Positions 24,986 through 33,451 of a DNA stretch of 64,000 nt are shown here, in pieces. Position numbers and translations under genes: made by a program. Every line of letters starts with the position of its first letter. The stretch's first letter is position 1. This stretch comes from Pseudomonas paraglycinae. GTDB lineage: Bacteria; Pseudomonadota; Gammaproteobacteria; Pseudomonadales; Pseudomonadaceae. The notes below the pieces were generated by a model. It saw only the letters and a list, made by a program, of their open reading frames with translations, had not been told where the DNA came from and did no database searches. The DNA is taken from positions 1 to 64,000 of the forward strand of contig NZ_BQHR01000023.1 in assembly GCF_021601625.1 (NCBI RefSeq), in the 5' to 3' direction.

Positions 24986-26158
24986 ATGAGCCCAGCTGAA
25001 CCGGTCACAGGTTTGATTCTTTCCGGCGGCGGGGCTCGGGCGGCGTATCAGGTGGGGGTTCTGGCGGCGATTGCCGAATTGCTGCCGTTGGGGGCGGACA
25101 ATCCGTTTCCGGTGATTGTCGGCACGTCGGCCGGGGCGATCAACGCGGTCAGCCTGGCCAGCGGTGCCACGGATTTTCGCGCCGCCATCGAACGCCTGAC
25201 GCTGTTCTGGCAAGGCTTTCGCAGCCATCGCGTGTTGCGCAGCGACTGGCCGGGGGTGATCCGCCAGGCCAGTCGTTTCGTCAGTCACAGTCTGTTGGGC
25301 ATGGGCCGGCAAATGCCGGTGGCGCTGCTCGACAGTTCGCCGCTGCGTCATCTGCTCAACGAAAAACTGCATCTGCCCGGCATCGCCGAGTCCATCGCGC
25401 GCAAGCAACTGCACGCGGTGGCGGTGACGGCGTTCGGCTACGAGTCGGGGCAGGCGGTGACCTTCTACGAGGGCGGCGGGACTATTGACTCCTGGCTGCG
25501 TCATCGGCGCATCGGTGTACCGACGCAGTTGGCGGTGGAGCACTTGCTGGCCAGTTCGGCGATCCCGCTGTTGTTCGCGCCGGTGAAGATCGGCGATGAA
25601 TATTTCGGTGATGGCGCGGTGCGGCAGTCGGCACCGATCAGCCCGGCACTGCACCTGGGCGCGAGTCGGGTGCTGGTGGTGGGCGTCAGCGGCAACCCGC
25701 GCGGTTTCGATCCGGCGCAACCGCTGGAACGCACCTACACCGGGCAGCAGCCGACGCTGGCGCAGATCGGCGGGCACATGCTCAACAGTACGTTCATTGA
25801 TAGCCTGGAAAGCGATATCGAGTTGCTTCAGCGCCTGAACCAGTTCAGTCATCTGATGCCCGAAGGCACGCCGACCCGCGCGCTGGGTGTGGCGCCGGTG
25901 GAAGTGCTGGTGATCTCGCCGAGTCAGCCGATCGATGAAATCGCGGCGCGGCATCGCCAGGAACTGCCGGCGGCGTTGCGGTTGTTTCTGCGTGGGCCGG
26001 GAGCGACCAAGACGAGCGGGGCAGGGGTGTTGAGTTACTTGCTGTTCGAGGCGGGGTATTGCAGTGAATTGATCGACCTTGGACGGCGCGATGCCTTGGC
26101 CAAGCGCGATGAGCTGTGCCGGTTTCTCGGGATTGGCGAGGCGCTGGTTCCGGCTTGA
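24986..26158 (+). CDS. Patatin-like phospholipase
   Basis: A 390-residue lipid acyl hydrolase with a Ser-Asp catalytic dyad: oxyanion loop LSGGGARAAYQVG (residues 10-22), nucleophile elbow VGTSAGAIN (Ser about 50) and the Asp in FGDGAVRQSAP (about 208). No signal peptide is seen; the N-terminus enters the domain directly. It shares a strand with lpxL and is placed next to it as in P. aeruginosa, so a role in membrane lipid turnover is plausible (inference). Confidence 0.88.
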   Translation: MSPAEPVTGLILSGGGARAAYQVGVLAAIAELLPLGADNPFPVIVGTSAGAINAVSLASGATDFRAAIERLTLFWQGFRSHRVLRSDWPGVIRQASRFVSHSLLGMGRQMPVALLDSSPLRHLLNEKLHLPGIAESIARKQLHAVAVTAFGYESGQAVTFYEGGGTIDSWLRHRRIGVPTQLAVEHLLASSAIPLLFAPVKIGDEYFGDGAVRQSAPISPALHLGASRVLVVGVSGNPRGFDPAQPLERTYTGQQPTLAQIGGHMLNSTFIDSLESDIELLQRLNQFSHLMPEGTPTRALGVAPVEVLVISPSQPIDEIAARHRQELPAALRLFLRGPGATKTSGAGVLSYLLFEAGYCSELIDLGRRDALAKRDELCRFLGIGEALVPA

Positions 26159-26172
26159 GATTAGTGGTGCGG

Positions 26173-26252
26173 CAATCGCCAGCAGGCTGGCTCCCACCGG
26201 GATTTGTGTCGTGCACAAAACCAATGTGGGAGCGAGCCTGCTCGCGATGGCG
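26173..26252. repeat. Paired inverted REP element
   Basis: TCGCCAGCAGGCTGGCTCCC and GGGAGCGAGCCTGCTCGCGA are inverted copies around a centre with GTGTCGTGCACAAAA. It separates the convergent patatin and Tsx-like genes. Confidence 0.7.
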
Positions 26253-26272
26253 TCCGTGAAGACGCCGCACTA

Positions 26273-27058
26273 TCAGAAGTGGAACTTCACCAGGAAGCTG
26301 GTCACGTTCTGATTGGTGGTGAAGGCCTTGGTGTCGTCGATACCGTACTTGTCTTTCCAGTAGTCGTATTCAACACCGACGTACAACTGCTTCTCGCCGA
26401 AATTCAGCGCCTTGCCCAGGTCGTATTTGACCTGAGGGTTGAAGTGCAGGTTGGCGTGGTATTCGCCTTTGTTGTTGACGTCGTTGTCGACCACCCAGTC
26501 CATGTAGCCGTCGATCAGGATGTTCGAATCGCCCACCGGAATGGTGTAGGACCAGACCGGCGTGATCTGCCAGACGTTGTCACCCGCACGCGAGCCTTCG
26601 GTGTGACGCTGGTAGAAGTTCAGCTGGAAGTAGTCGAAGCCCGGAATGGCCAGGTCGAAGCCCGGGCCGATCAGGTAGGACTCGGTGTCACCCTCGCCGA
26701 ACTCGTAGGTCATCGCCAGCAGGACGTCCTTGATCGGGCCGAACTCGATCTTCTGGTCGAGCACCTTGCCCAGCGAGATGCGTGGCTGGAACTCGCCGTA
26801 GTAGGTGTTCGGACCGTTGTTGAAGTCCTTGTCACCGTTGTAGAAGATCTTGTCGAGGAAGAAGAAGTTGTCCCCGTACTTCCACGCATCGGCGTGCTCG
26901 AAGGTCACGGTCTGCTGGATGGCCGGGTTGACCTTGAAGTCTTTACCGTAGAGGTAGGTCAGGCTGTTGTTCTGCCATTGCAGCAGGCCGTCGGCCATGG
27001 CCTGACCCCCTGCCAGCAGCGATCCCGCAAGCATCAGGCTGGTGCACATACGTTTCAT
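26273..27058 (-). CDS. Tsx/OmpK-type outer-membrane channel (paralogue 1)
   Basis: A 261-residue outer-membrane beta-barrel of the nucleoside-specific channel (Tsx) family, with signal peptide MKRMCTSLMLAGSLLAGGQAMA. Tell-tale features are WQNNSLTYLYGKDF, TVTFEHADAWKYGDNFFFLD, FGPIKDVLLAMTYEFGEGD, YLIGPGFDL and a C-terminal FLVKFHF ending in Phe, as barrel-assembly signals do. It is very similar throughout to the gene at 27431 and has the same length, so the two arose by tandem duplication. Position at the end of the urate gene cluster suggests passage of purines, nucleosides or ureides across the outer membrane (inference). Confidence 0.88.
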   Translation of the reverse strand: MKRMCTSLMLAGSLLAGGQAMADGLLQWQNNSLTYLYGKDFKVNPAIQQTVTFEHADAWKYGDNFFFLDKIFYNGDKDFNNGPNTYYGEFQPRISLGKVLDQKIEFGPIKDVLLAMTYEFGEGDTESYLIGPGFDLAIPGFDYFQLNFYQRHTEGSRAGDNVWQITPVWSYTIPVGDSNILIDGYMDWVVDNDVNNKGEYHANLHFNPQVKYDLGKALNFGEKQLYVGVEYDYWKDKYGIDDTKAFTTNQNVTSFLVKFHF

Positions 27059-27430
27059 TCGGTTGCTCCCAAAGTAGGTGTTCCACGTTTATTTTTTTGA
27101 GTCGGCGCTCTGGTGTGGCGCCTTTTTTCGTTGCTGCAAAAGTCATCCATCCGGTCAGCTTTCATGCTGTTAGCAAGAGCTGAGCCAAGGCTTTTCGAAA
27201 AGCAAAAAAACGCCCGTCGGCTGCTGAAAAACAGTCGATTGAGCGTGTTTTCGGGATGCCTCGGTACTGACCGAAGCCTGGATAAGTTGGCTTTTCGGTC
27301 AGGAATTAAATTCGGGCTTTTTTTTAGACCGAATTCAGGAGGCCGCGGAGAATACTGACTCAACGGCCAGGCCTCAAGTGCCCCGCAACAGAGCACCGAC
27401 GACAGGTAGGGGGCACGGTTGCGGGTCATC
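27059..27430. other. Gene-free gap between the two Tsx-like genes
   Basis: 372 bases. It holds several stems: GGCGC...GCGCC followed by TTTTTT on the plus strand (27104-27128), CTGACCGAAGCC...GGCTTTTCGGTCAG near 27267-27302, and two T-rich runs. The long untranslated leader may control paralogue 1 separately from the upstream genes. No open reading frame was credible. Confidence 0.5.
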
Positions 27431-28216
27431 TTAGAAGTGCACCTTCACCAGCAGGCTGGCGGTGTTCTGGTTGGTGTCGAAACTGTGGGTGCTTTCGACC
27501 CCGTATTTGTTTTTCCAGTAGCTGTATTCGGTGCCGACGTACACCTGCTTTTCACCCCAGCCGAGGGCTTTGCCCAGGTCGTATTTGATCTGCGGGTTGA
27601 TGTGCAGGTTTGCGTGATAGGTGCCACGGGAGTTCTGGTCGTTGTCGACCACCCAGTCCAGATAGCCGTCGATCAGCAGGTCGGAATTGCCCACGGGAAT
27701 GCTGTAGGACCAGCCGGGCGTGATCTGCCAGACGCCGTCGCCCGGGCGCGGGCCTTCGGTCTGGCGGCGGTAGAAGTTCAGGGTGAAATAGTTGAAGCCC
27801 GGTACCTTGAGGTCGAAGCCGGGGCCGATCAGATAGGCCTCGCTGTCGCCTTCGCCGTACTCGTAGGTCATGGCCAGCAGCACGTCCTTGATCGGGCCGA
27901 ACTCCAGCTTCCTGTCGAAGATCTTGCCGAACGACAGGCGCGGGCTGAATTCGCCGTAGAACGCGTGGGGGCCTTTGTTGCGGTCTTCCTGGCCGTTGTA
28001 GAAGATCTTGTCGACGAACAGGAAGTTGTCGCCGTACTTCCACTTGTCGGCGTGCTCGAACGTCACCGTCTGCTGGATCGACGGGTTGATCGCGAAGTTC
28101 TTGCCGTACAGGTAGCTCAGGCTGTTGGTCTGCCACAGCAATAAATCGCCGGCCATGGCTTGCGATGCGGCCAGCAGGCCGCCGCTCAACAACACGTTGG
28201 TTTGAGTCCGGATCAT
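27431..28216 (-). CDS. Tsx/OmpK-type outer-membrane channel (paralogue 2)
   Basis: A 261-residue outer-membrane channel protein. ATG 28216 has GAGGGAG upstream and opens a signal peptide (MIRTQTNVLLSGGLLAASQAMA). The frame is open further upstream to 28699, but that part is antisense-like sequence inside the permease gene. It shares with paralogue 1 the blocks NSLSYLYGKNF, QQTVTFEHADKWKYGDNFLF, FGPIKDVLLAMTYEYGEGD and LLIDGYLDWVVDND, and ends LLVKVHF. It lies 86 bases downstream of the NCS2 permease gene, pairing an outer-membrane and an inner-membrane step of purine uptake (inference). Confidence 0.88.
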   Translation of the reverse strand: MIRTQTNVLLSGGLLAASQAMAGDLLLWQTNSLSYLYGKNFAINPSIQQTVTFEHADKWKYGDNFLFVDKIFYNGQEDRNKGPHAFYGEFSPRLSFGKIFDRKLEFGPIKDVLLAMTYEYGEGDSEAYLIGPGFDLKVPGFNYFTLNFYRRQTEGPRPGDGVWQITPGWSYSIPVGNSDLLIDGYLDWVVDNDQNSRGTYHANLHINPQIKYDLGKALGWGEKQVYVGTEYSYWKNKYGVESTHSFDTNQNTASLLVKVHF

Positions 28217-28302
28217 CTGTTGCTCCCTCTTGTTTTTATTGTTTGAGGCAAAGCTGTCGCGAGGGGGCAGGCTTGGGCGAGCCCCCTTTTTTTCTCTTCG
28301 GA

Positions 28303-29661
28303 TCAGTGCGGGTGTGCGTGGCAGTCGTTGATCGCGGCGCGTTCGGCGCCGCCGAGGATGTTGAACAACAGGTTCAGCGTCAGCGCGCTGAGGGTGGCCA
28401 TGGCGATCCCGCTGTGGGTGATCGGGCTCATCCACAACGGCAGGTGGGCGAAAAATTCCGGACGCACCACCGGGATCAGGCCCATGCCGATGCTCACGGC
28501 TACCAGCAATTGATTGCGGCGGTCGCCGATGTCGGCTTCCTGCAGGATCTTGATGCCGGTCGCTGCCACCATGCCGAACATCGCAATCGCCGCGCCACCG
28601 AGCACCGCCGGTGGAATCGACGCCACCAGGAATGCCGCTTTCGGCAGCAGGCTCAGGACGATCAACAGACCGCCGGCAACGATAGTCACTGAACGGCAAC
28701 GCACGCCGGTCATCTGCACCAGGCCGATGTTCTGCGCGAAGGAGGAGTGGGTGAAGGTGTTGAAGAAGCCGGCAACGAACGATGCGCCGGCATCACACAG
28801 CAGGCCGCGACGCAGCATGCGCGGGCAGACTTCCTGGCCGGTGATCTTGCCCAGTGCGAGGAACATCCCGGTGGACTCGACGAAGATGATCACCACCACC
28901 AGGCACATCGACAGGATCGGTGCCAGTTCGAACTTCGGCATGCCGAAATGCAGCGGGGTGACGAACTGAACCCACGGCGCGTTGGCCATGCCGCTCAGGT
29001 CGACCATGCCGATGGCGCCGCAGAGCACGTAGCCCAGGCACATGCCGATCAGCACGGAAATGTTGACCCAGAAACCGCGCATGAAGCGGTGGATCAACAG
29101 AATGGTGGCCAGCACCAGTGCGGCGATGGCCAGGTAAATCGGTGAACCGAATTGAGCAGCACCAGCGCCGCCACCGGCCCAGTTCACGGCCACGGGGAAC
29201 AGCGACAAACCGATCGAGGTGATGACCGTGCCGGTCACCAGAGGCGGGAAGAAGCGCACGACCTTGGACATGAACGGCGCGATGATCATGCCGAAGAACC
29301 CGGCGGCGATGGTGGCGCCGAAGATTCCCTGCAGACCGATGCCGGGCATGCCGGCCATGGCGACCATGCTGCCGACGGCGGCGAAACTGGCGCCCATCAT
29401 TACCGGCATGCGAATGCCCATCGGGCCGATGCCCAGAGATTGCACGATGGTGGCGATGCCAGCGACCAGCAGGTCGGCGTTGATCAGGAAGGCGATTTCT
29501 TCACGACTCAGGCCAGCGGCCTGTCCAATGATCAGCGGTACCGCGATGGCGCCGCCGTACATCAGCAGTACATGTTGCAAACCGACCAGGATCAGTTGCA
29601 AAAGGGGCAAACGCTGAATGGCGGGTGCGTCGGGGATGCGCGCTTTGGACAGCTCGGACAT
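28303..29661 (-). CDS. NCS2 family purine (urate/xanthine) permease
   Basis: A 452-residue inner-membrane proton symporter with about 12-14 membrane segments. The family motif QNIGLVQMTGVRCRSV (NCS2 signature, about residue 322) and the N-terminal LVGLQHVLLMYGGAIAVPLIIG are clear. ATG 29661 has GAGGTG 6 bases upstream; the extension to 29715 lacks one. Relatives of this length transport xanthine or uric acid, and the surrounding urate catabolism genes favour urate. Confidence 0.9.
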   Translation of the reverse strand: MSELSKARIPDAPAIQRLPLLQLILVGLQHVLLMYGGAIAVPLIIGQAAGLSREEIAFLINADLLVAGIATIVQSLGIGPMGIRMPVMMGASFAAVGSMVAMAGMPGIGLQGIFGATIAAGFFGMIIAPFMSKVVRFFPPLVTGTVITSIGLSLFPVAVNWAGGGAGAAQFGSPIYLAIAALVLATILLIHRFMRGFWVNISVLIGMCLGYVLCGAIGMVDLSGMANAPWVQFVTPLHFGMPKFELAPILSMCLVVVIIFVESTGMFLALGKITGQEVCPRMLRRGLLCDAGASFVAGFFNTFTHSSFAQNIGLVQMTGVRCRSVTIVAGGLLIVLSLLPKAAFLVASIPPAVLGGAAIAMFGMVAATGIKILQEADIGDRRNQLLVAVSIGMGLIPVVRPEFFAHLPLWMSPITHSGIAMATLSALTLNLLFNILGGAERAAINDCHAHPH

Positions 29662-29753
29662 GCAACACCTCGGATCTTTTTTATTCTTGTGATTAACAGC
29701 TGCCGGGTTGCTCACAGCTGTTTCTTTGCATCAGGTAAGCCGCGTTGCGGCTA

Positions 29754-29818
29754 ATCGCTGGCAAGCCAGCTCCCACACAGGCAGTGCAAAACCCTGTGGG
29801 AGCTGGCTTGCCAGCGAT
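29754..29818. repeat. REP-type inverted repeat
   Basis: TCGCTGGCAAGCCAGCTCCC and GGGAGCTGGCTTGCCAGCGA are exact inverted copies, extended inward by ACACAG/CTGTG. It lies between puuD and the NCS2 permease in the same transcription direction and may separate their expression. Confidence 0.75.
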
Positions 29819-29829
29819 GCTTTTACTGC

Positions 29830-31143
29830 TTAGTTGGTCTGGGCTCCCTGGGCGATCCATGCACCGATCAGGTCACGTTCCTGCTGGGTCATCTGTGTGA
29901 TGTTGCCCAGTGGCATGATCTGCGTGGTGATGGCTTGCGCCTGGATCCGTGCCGCGTTCTGGCGGATCTGCTCGGGGGTGTCGAACATCACGCCGGCCGG
30001 TGCAGCGCTGAACAGCGGGCTGGTCGGTTTGGCCGAGTGACAGACCGCGCAGCGTTCCTGGATCACGTTGTGCACCTTGTCGAACGCAGGACCGGCGTTG
30101 GACGCCTGAGCCGGAGCGGCGGCCGGTGCAGCAGGGGCGGCCGGTTGTGCAGCTTCAGCCGGTTTCGCGCCACCACCCAGCGCCGTTTCCGGCAGTGGCT
30201 GGTACTCGATTTTCGCAGGCGCCTTGGCCACGTCTGGAGCGGTCGACATCGGCGCAGGGCCGGTGACGTACGCCAGACTGATCATGCCCACCGCTGCCAC
30301 AGGCAGGGTCCAGGCAAACTTGTGGCTGTCGTGACGGGTGTTGAAGTAGTGACGCACCAACACCGCCAACACTGCGATCCCGGCCAGGATCAGCCAGTTG
30401 TACTGGCTGCCGTAAGTGCTCGGGAAGTGGTTGCTGATCATGATGAACAGCACTGGCAGGGTGAAGTAGTTGTTGTGACGCGAACGCAGCAGGCCTTTAG
30501 CCGGCAGCGCCGGATCCGGCGTGCGGTTCTCGGCAATCGCGGCAACCAGTGCGCGCTGGGCCGGCATGATGATGCGGAACACGTTGCCGACCATGATGGT
30601 GCCGATGATCGCGCCGACGTGCAGGTACGCACCACGACCGCTGAACACCTTGCTGAAGCCAAACGCCGCGCCGATGATCAGCACGAACAGGATGAAGCCG
30701 AGCAGGGCAGGTTTTTTGCCCAGAGGCGAATCGCAGAGGAAGTCGTAGATGAACCAGCCGGCGATCAGCGAACCGATGCCGATGGCCACGCCTTCAGGGC
30801 CGGTCAGGCCGCTGCCGGGTGCCACGAGGTAAAGCACGGGGTTGGAGTAGAACACCACGCACAGCAGCGCGATCCCCGACATCCAGGTGAAATAGGCTTC
30901 CCATTTGAACCAGTGCAGGTTCTCCGGCATCGACGGAGGGGCCAGTTTGTATTTTTCCAGGTGATAGATGCCGCCGCCGTGGATCGCCCACAGATCACCG
31001 GCAAGACCGGTTTTCGGGTTGACGCGGTTGAGGTTGTTCTCCAGCCAGACGAAGTAGAACGACGCGCCGATCCAGGCCACGCCAGTGATCATGTGAACCC
31101 AGCGCACGCTCAGGTTCAGCCATTCCAACAGATGTGCTTCCAC
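29830..31143 (-). CDS. puuD: Membrane-bound urate hydroxylase PuuD with C-terminal cytochrome c domain
   Basis: A 437-residue inner-membrane enzyme that converts urate to 5-hydroxyisourate without the classical soluble uricase. The first about 300 residues have eight or so membrane segments (LNLSVRWVHMITGVAWIGASFYFVWLENNL at the start). An Ala/Pro-rich linker (about 325-350) leads to a c-type cytochrome with CAVCHS (heme Cys-x-x-Cys-His near 368) and the likely distal Met in QIMPLGNITQMT. The cytochrome indicates that electrons go to the respiratory chain rather than directly to oxygen. It is followed by allA upstream with a 51-base gap. Confidence 0.93.
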   Translation of the reverse strand: MEAHLLEWLNLSVRWVHMITGVAWIGASFYFVWLENNLNRVNPKTGLAGDLWAIHGGGIYHLEKYKLAPPSMPENLHWFKWEAYFTWMSGIALLCVVFYSNPVLYLVAPGSGLTGPEGVAIGIGSLIAGWFIYDFLCDSPLGKKPALLGFILFVLIIGAAFGFSKVFSGRGAYLHVGAIIGTIMVGNVFRIIMPAQRALVAAIAENRTPDPALPAKGLLRSRHNNYFTLPVLFIMISNHFPSTYGSQYNWLILAGIAVLAVLVRHYFNTRHDSHKFAWTLPVAAVGMISLAYVTGPAPMSTAPDVAKAPAKIEYQPLPETALGGGAKPAEAAQPAAPAAPAAAPAQASNAGPAFDKVHNVIQERCAVCHSAKPTSPLFSAAPAGVMFDTPEQIRQNAARIQAQAITTQIMPLGNITQMTQQERDLIGAWIAQGAQTN

Positions 31144-31194
31144 AGTCTTTACCTCTCGCCCGTCACTCTTGTTGTCGAGTGATCGGACCTTCTC

Positions 31195-31698
31195 TTATTG
31201 GTGGGGGGCGAGGATCAAACGCTCATCCTCTTTGAAAAAATGCTCATCGCAGTTATTGCCTGTGCCACTGCGATCAACCACCAGGAAGTCATCCCGCTTT
31301 TCGATCGTCAGCACCGGGTGGTGCCAGACGCCGCGATGGTAATTGATGCCCTGCCTGCCGTTGGTGACGAAGGCGCGGACCAAGCCTGATACAGGTACAT
31401 CGCCAAGTGGCGCGACCACGATCAGAAAGGGGTTGCCGAGCAGCGGAATGAAAGCCTGGCTGCCCAGCGGATGGCGTTCCAGCATGCTGACGGTCAGCGG
31501 CATGTCCTGCGCGTCGGCGCGGAAGATGCTGATGATCGCGTTGTCCTCAGGCGTTGCGGTTTCGACCGTCGCCAGTTTATGGAAGCGCATGGTCGAACCG
31601 TTGTTGATCATGAAGTGATCGCTGCCGTCGGTTTCGATCACGTCACCGAAAGGGGCGAAGGCTTCTTTGGTCAGCGGTTCAATCGTCAGTGTGCGCAT
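31195..31698 (-). CDS. allA: Ureidoglycolate lyase AllA
   Basis: This 167-residue cupin-fold enzyme splits ureidoglycolate into glyoxylate and urea, the last step of the pathway. Characteristic segments are MRTLTIEPLTKEAFAPFGDVIE, RADAQDMPLTVSMLERHPLGSQAFIPL and GINYHRGVWHHPVL. ATG 31698 follows AAGAAG; an upstream in-frame start at 31737 lies in the repeat that separates it from alc. Confidence 0.93.
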   Translation of the reverse strand: MRTLTIEPLTKEAFAPFGDVIETDGSDHFMINNGSTMRFHKLATVETATPEDNAIISIFRADAQDMPLTVSMLERHPLGSQAFIPLLGNPFLIVVAPLGDVPVSGLVRAFVTNGRQGINYHRGVWHHPVLTIEKRDDFLVVDRSGTGNNCDEHFFKEDERLILAPHQ

Positions 31699-31725
31699 GC
31701 TGTTCTTCTTAATCTCTTGAAAATT

Positions 31726-31844
31726 GATCGTTCCCACGCTCTGCGTGGGAACGCTGCCATGGACGCTCCGCGTCCACTGTGACGCGGAGCGTCACGGTAT
31801 GCATTCCCACGCAGACGGTTCGACGCCTCGACGTGGGAACGATC
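31726..31844. repeat. Composite palindromic element inside the urate operon
   Basis: The outer ends GATCGTTCCCAC and GTGGGAACGATC are inverted. Inside are a second GTTCCCAC/GTGGGAAC stem (31730-31752) and a GACGCTCCGCGTC/GACGCGGAGCGTC stem (31762-31793). The same GATCGTTCCCAC family appears at 50389-50416. It lies between alc and allA. Confidence 0.7.
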
Positions 31845-31849
31845 GGGTG

Positions 31850-32845
31850 TTACTTCGCGACCTTGCCCAAAACGCGCAGGCGGCTCACACCACCGTCCGG
31901 GAACACGTTCAGACGGATGTGGGTGATCGGGCCCAGTGCCTTGATCTGCTCGACGAAGGTGTGTTCGGCGTGCATTTCCAGCTTCTGGCTTGGCAGCAGT
32001 TCACGCCAGAACAGCGACTGGGTTTCGATCTGGCTGTCAGTGCCGCCCTTGACGAACGCGCCCTGGATCGAGCAGGTGTCCGGGTAGTTGCCCTTGAAGT
32101 GCAGGGTGTCGACGATGATTTTTTCGATCTCGCCCGGGTGGCCCAGCGCGACGATCACCCAGTCATTGCCTGGCGTGCGACGACGTGCGGTTTCCCAGCC
32201 GTCGCCCATGTTGATGCCACGGCCCGGGTTGAGGATGTTGCTCATGCGGCCGAAGTGTTCGTCGGAGCAGGCGAGGGCGCGGCCACCGTTGAGGGCTGCT
32301 GCCAGGTCCACTTGCTCGTTGTCGCCAACCGCCGACCAGTCGCGGAACGGAATGCCGTACACGCGCAGACGGGCCACGCCGCCATCCGGGTAGATGTTGA
32401 AGCGCAGGTGGCTGAACGCCTTTTCGTTGCTGATTTCGTGGTAGTGGTGGCTGTTGCCCTGCAGCTCGACGGCCGACAGCACTTCAGTCCACTGGGTGTT
32501 TTCGTCCGGCTCGCCCGACGCCAGGAAGCAGGCTTCCAGCGAGGCCGATGGCGGGAAGTTGCCGGTGAAGAATGAAGTGTCGATGTCCACGCCTTTGATC
32601 GAACCCGGTACGCCCAGGCGGATCACCGCGCTGTCGTAGCCTTCGAAGCGCTTGCGGCGCGATTCCCAGCCGTCCATCCACTTGCCGTTGTCATCGAACA
32701 CGCCCTCCTTCCACACGGCCGGGGTCGGCTGAAACAGACGATTGGCGTCTGCGAACCAGTCATCGGTGACCGAGATGATTTTGGTGCCCAGACGGGCATC
32801 GGCCAGGTTGACGAACTTCTCGAAAGGTACGGCGTAAGCTTTCAT
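31850..32845 (-). CDS. alc: Allantoicase
   Basis: This 331-residue enzyme hydrolyses allantoate to ureidoglycolate and urea. The protein is made of two related allantoicase repeats: [19 protein letters not shown] (about 150-170) in the first and [19 protein letters not shown] (about 306-326) in the second. The start [34 protein letters not shown] is typical. It lies between uraD (90-base gap) and the palindromic element before allA. Confidence 0.95.
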   Translation of the reverse strand: MKAYAVPFEKFVNLADARLGTKIISVTDDWFADANRLFQPTPAVWKEGVFDDNGKWMDGWESRRKRFEGYDSAVIRLGVPGSIKGVDIDTSFFTGNFPPSASLEACFLASGEPDENTQWTEVLSAVELQGNSHHYHEISNEKAFSHLRFNIYPDGGVARLRVYGIPFRDWSAVGDNEQVDLAAALNGGRALACSDEHFGRMSNILNPGRGINMGDGWETARRRTPGNDWVIVALGHPGEIEKIIVDTLHFKGNYPDTCSIQGAFVKGGTDSQIETQSLFWRELLPSQKLEMHAEHTFVEQIKALGPITHIRLNVFPDGGVSRLRVLGKVAK

Positions 32846-32935
32846 TCTTCTTGTCTGCCTTTAAATAAGTGGCTTGGGATGCTTGCAGGGCCCTGGGAAA
32901 CACAAGCGTTCTAGAGGTTTCTCGGGCCAGGCTCG

Positions 32936-33451
32936 CTAGAGAGTCAGTAATCGGAACAGGGCGATCTTGTTGATCTCCGCCAGCGCGCATTTGAACTCGG
33001 TGTCGACCGGGTTGTGAATGCGCGTTTCGAACGCCGCGAGGATCTGATGCCGGTTGCTGCCTTTTACCGCCATGATGAAGGGAAACTTGAACTTGGCTTT
33101 GTAGGCGTCGTTCAGCTCGGTGAAGCGCTGGAACTCTTCGGCCGTGCATTGGTGAATACCGGCGCCAGCCTGTTCATTGGTGCTGGCTTCGGTCAACTCG
33201 CCCTGGACGGCAGCTTTGCCGGCCAGGTCCGGGTGAGCGTTGATCAGTGCCAGCTGACTGGCGTGATCGGCGCTCAACAGGATGTCGCTCATGCGCTGGT
33301 GCAGGGTTTCGATCTGGTCGATCGATGCGTCCTGGCCCAGGTCGAAGGCCTTCTCGGCCACCCATGGCGAATGTTCGTAGATGTCGGCGAAGGCTTTGAC
33401 GAAGGCGTCGCGGCTCAGGGTCGACGGTTGCAGGGTTTGAAAGGTGCTCAT
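32936..33451 (-). CDS. uraD: 2-oxo-4-hydroxy-4-carboxy-5-ureidoimidazoline (OHCU) decarboxylase
   Basis: This 171-residue all-helical enzyme decarboxylates OHCU to S-allantoin, the third step after urate oxidation. Family signatures: FVKAFADIYEHSPWVAEKAF at the N-terminus, the active-site NAHPDLAGKAA (catalytic His) and FPFIMAVKGSNRHQILAAFETR near the C-terminus. ATG 33451 overlaps the puuE stop by 4 bases (ATGA), so the two are coupled. Confidence 0.95.
   Translation of the reverse strand: MSTFQTLQPSTLSRDAFVKAFADIYEHSPWVAEKAFDLGQDASIDQIETLHQRMSDILLSADHASQLALINAHPDLAGKAAVQGELTEASTNEQAGAGIHQCTAEEFQRFTELNDAYKAKFKFPFIMAVKGSNRHQILAAFETRIHNPVDTEFKCALAEINKIALFRLLTL

Noticed and set aside
26204-27100. 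298-codon plus-strand frame opposite Tsx-like paralogue 1
   Set aside because: Antisense shadow of a gene with signal peptide and complete barrel features.
28217-28699. N-terminal extension of Tsx-like paralogue 2
   Set aside because: It overlaps the end of the NCS2 permease in another frame; the ATG at 28216 has a good ribosome site and opens a signal peptide.
29935-31182. 415-codon plus-strand frame opposite puuD
   Set aside because: Antisense shadow of puuD; sequence is low-complexity His/Arg/Gln-rich without family features.
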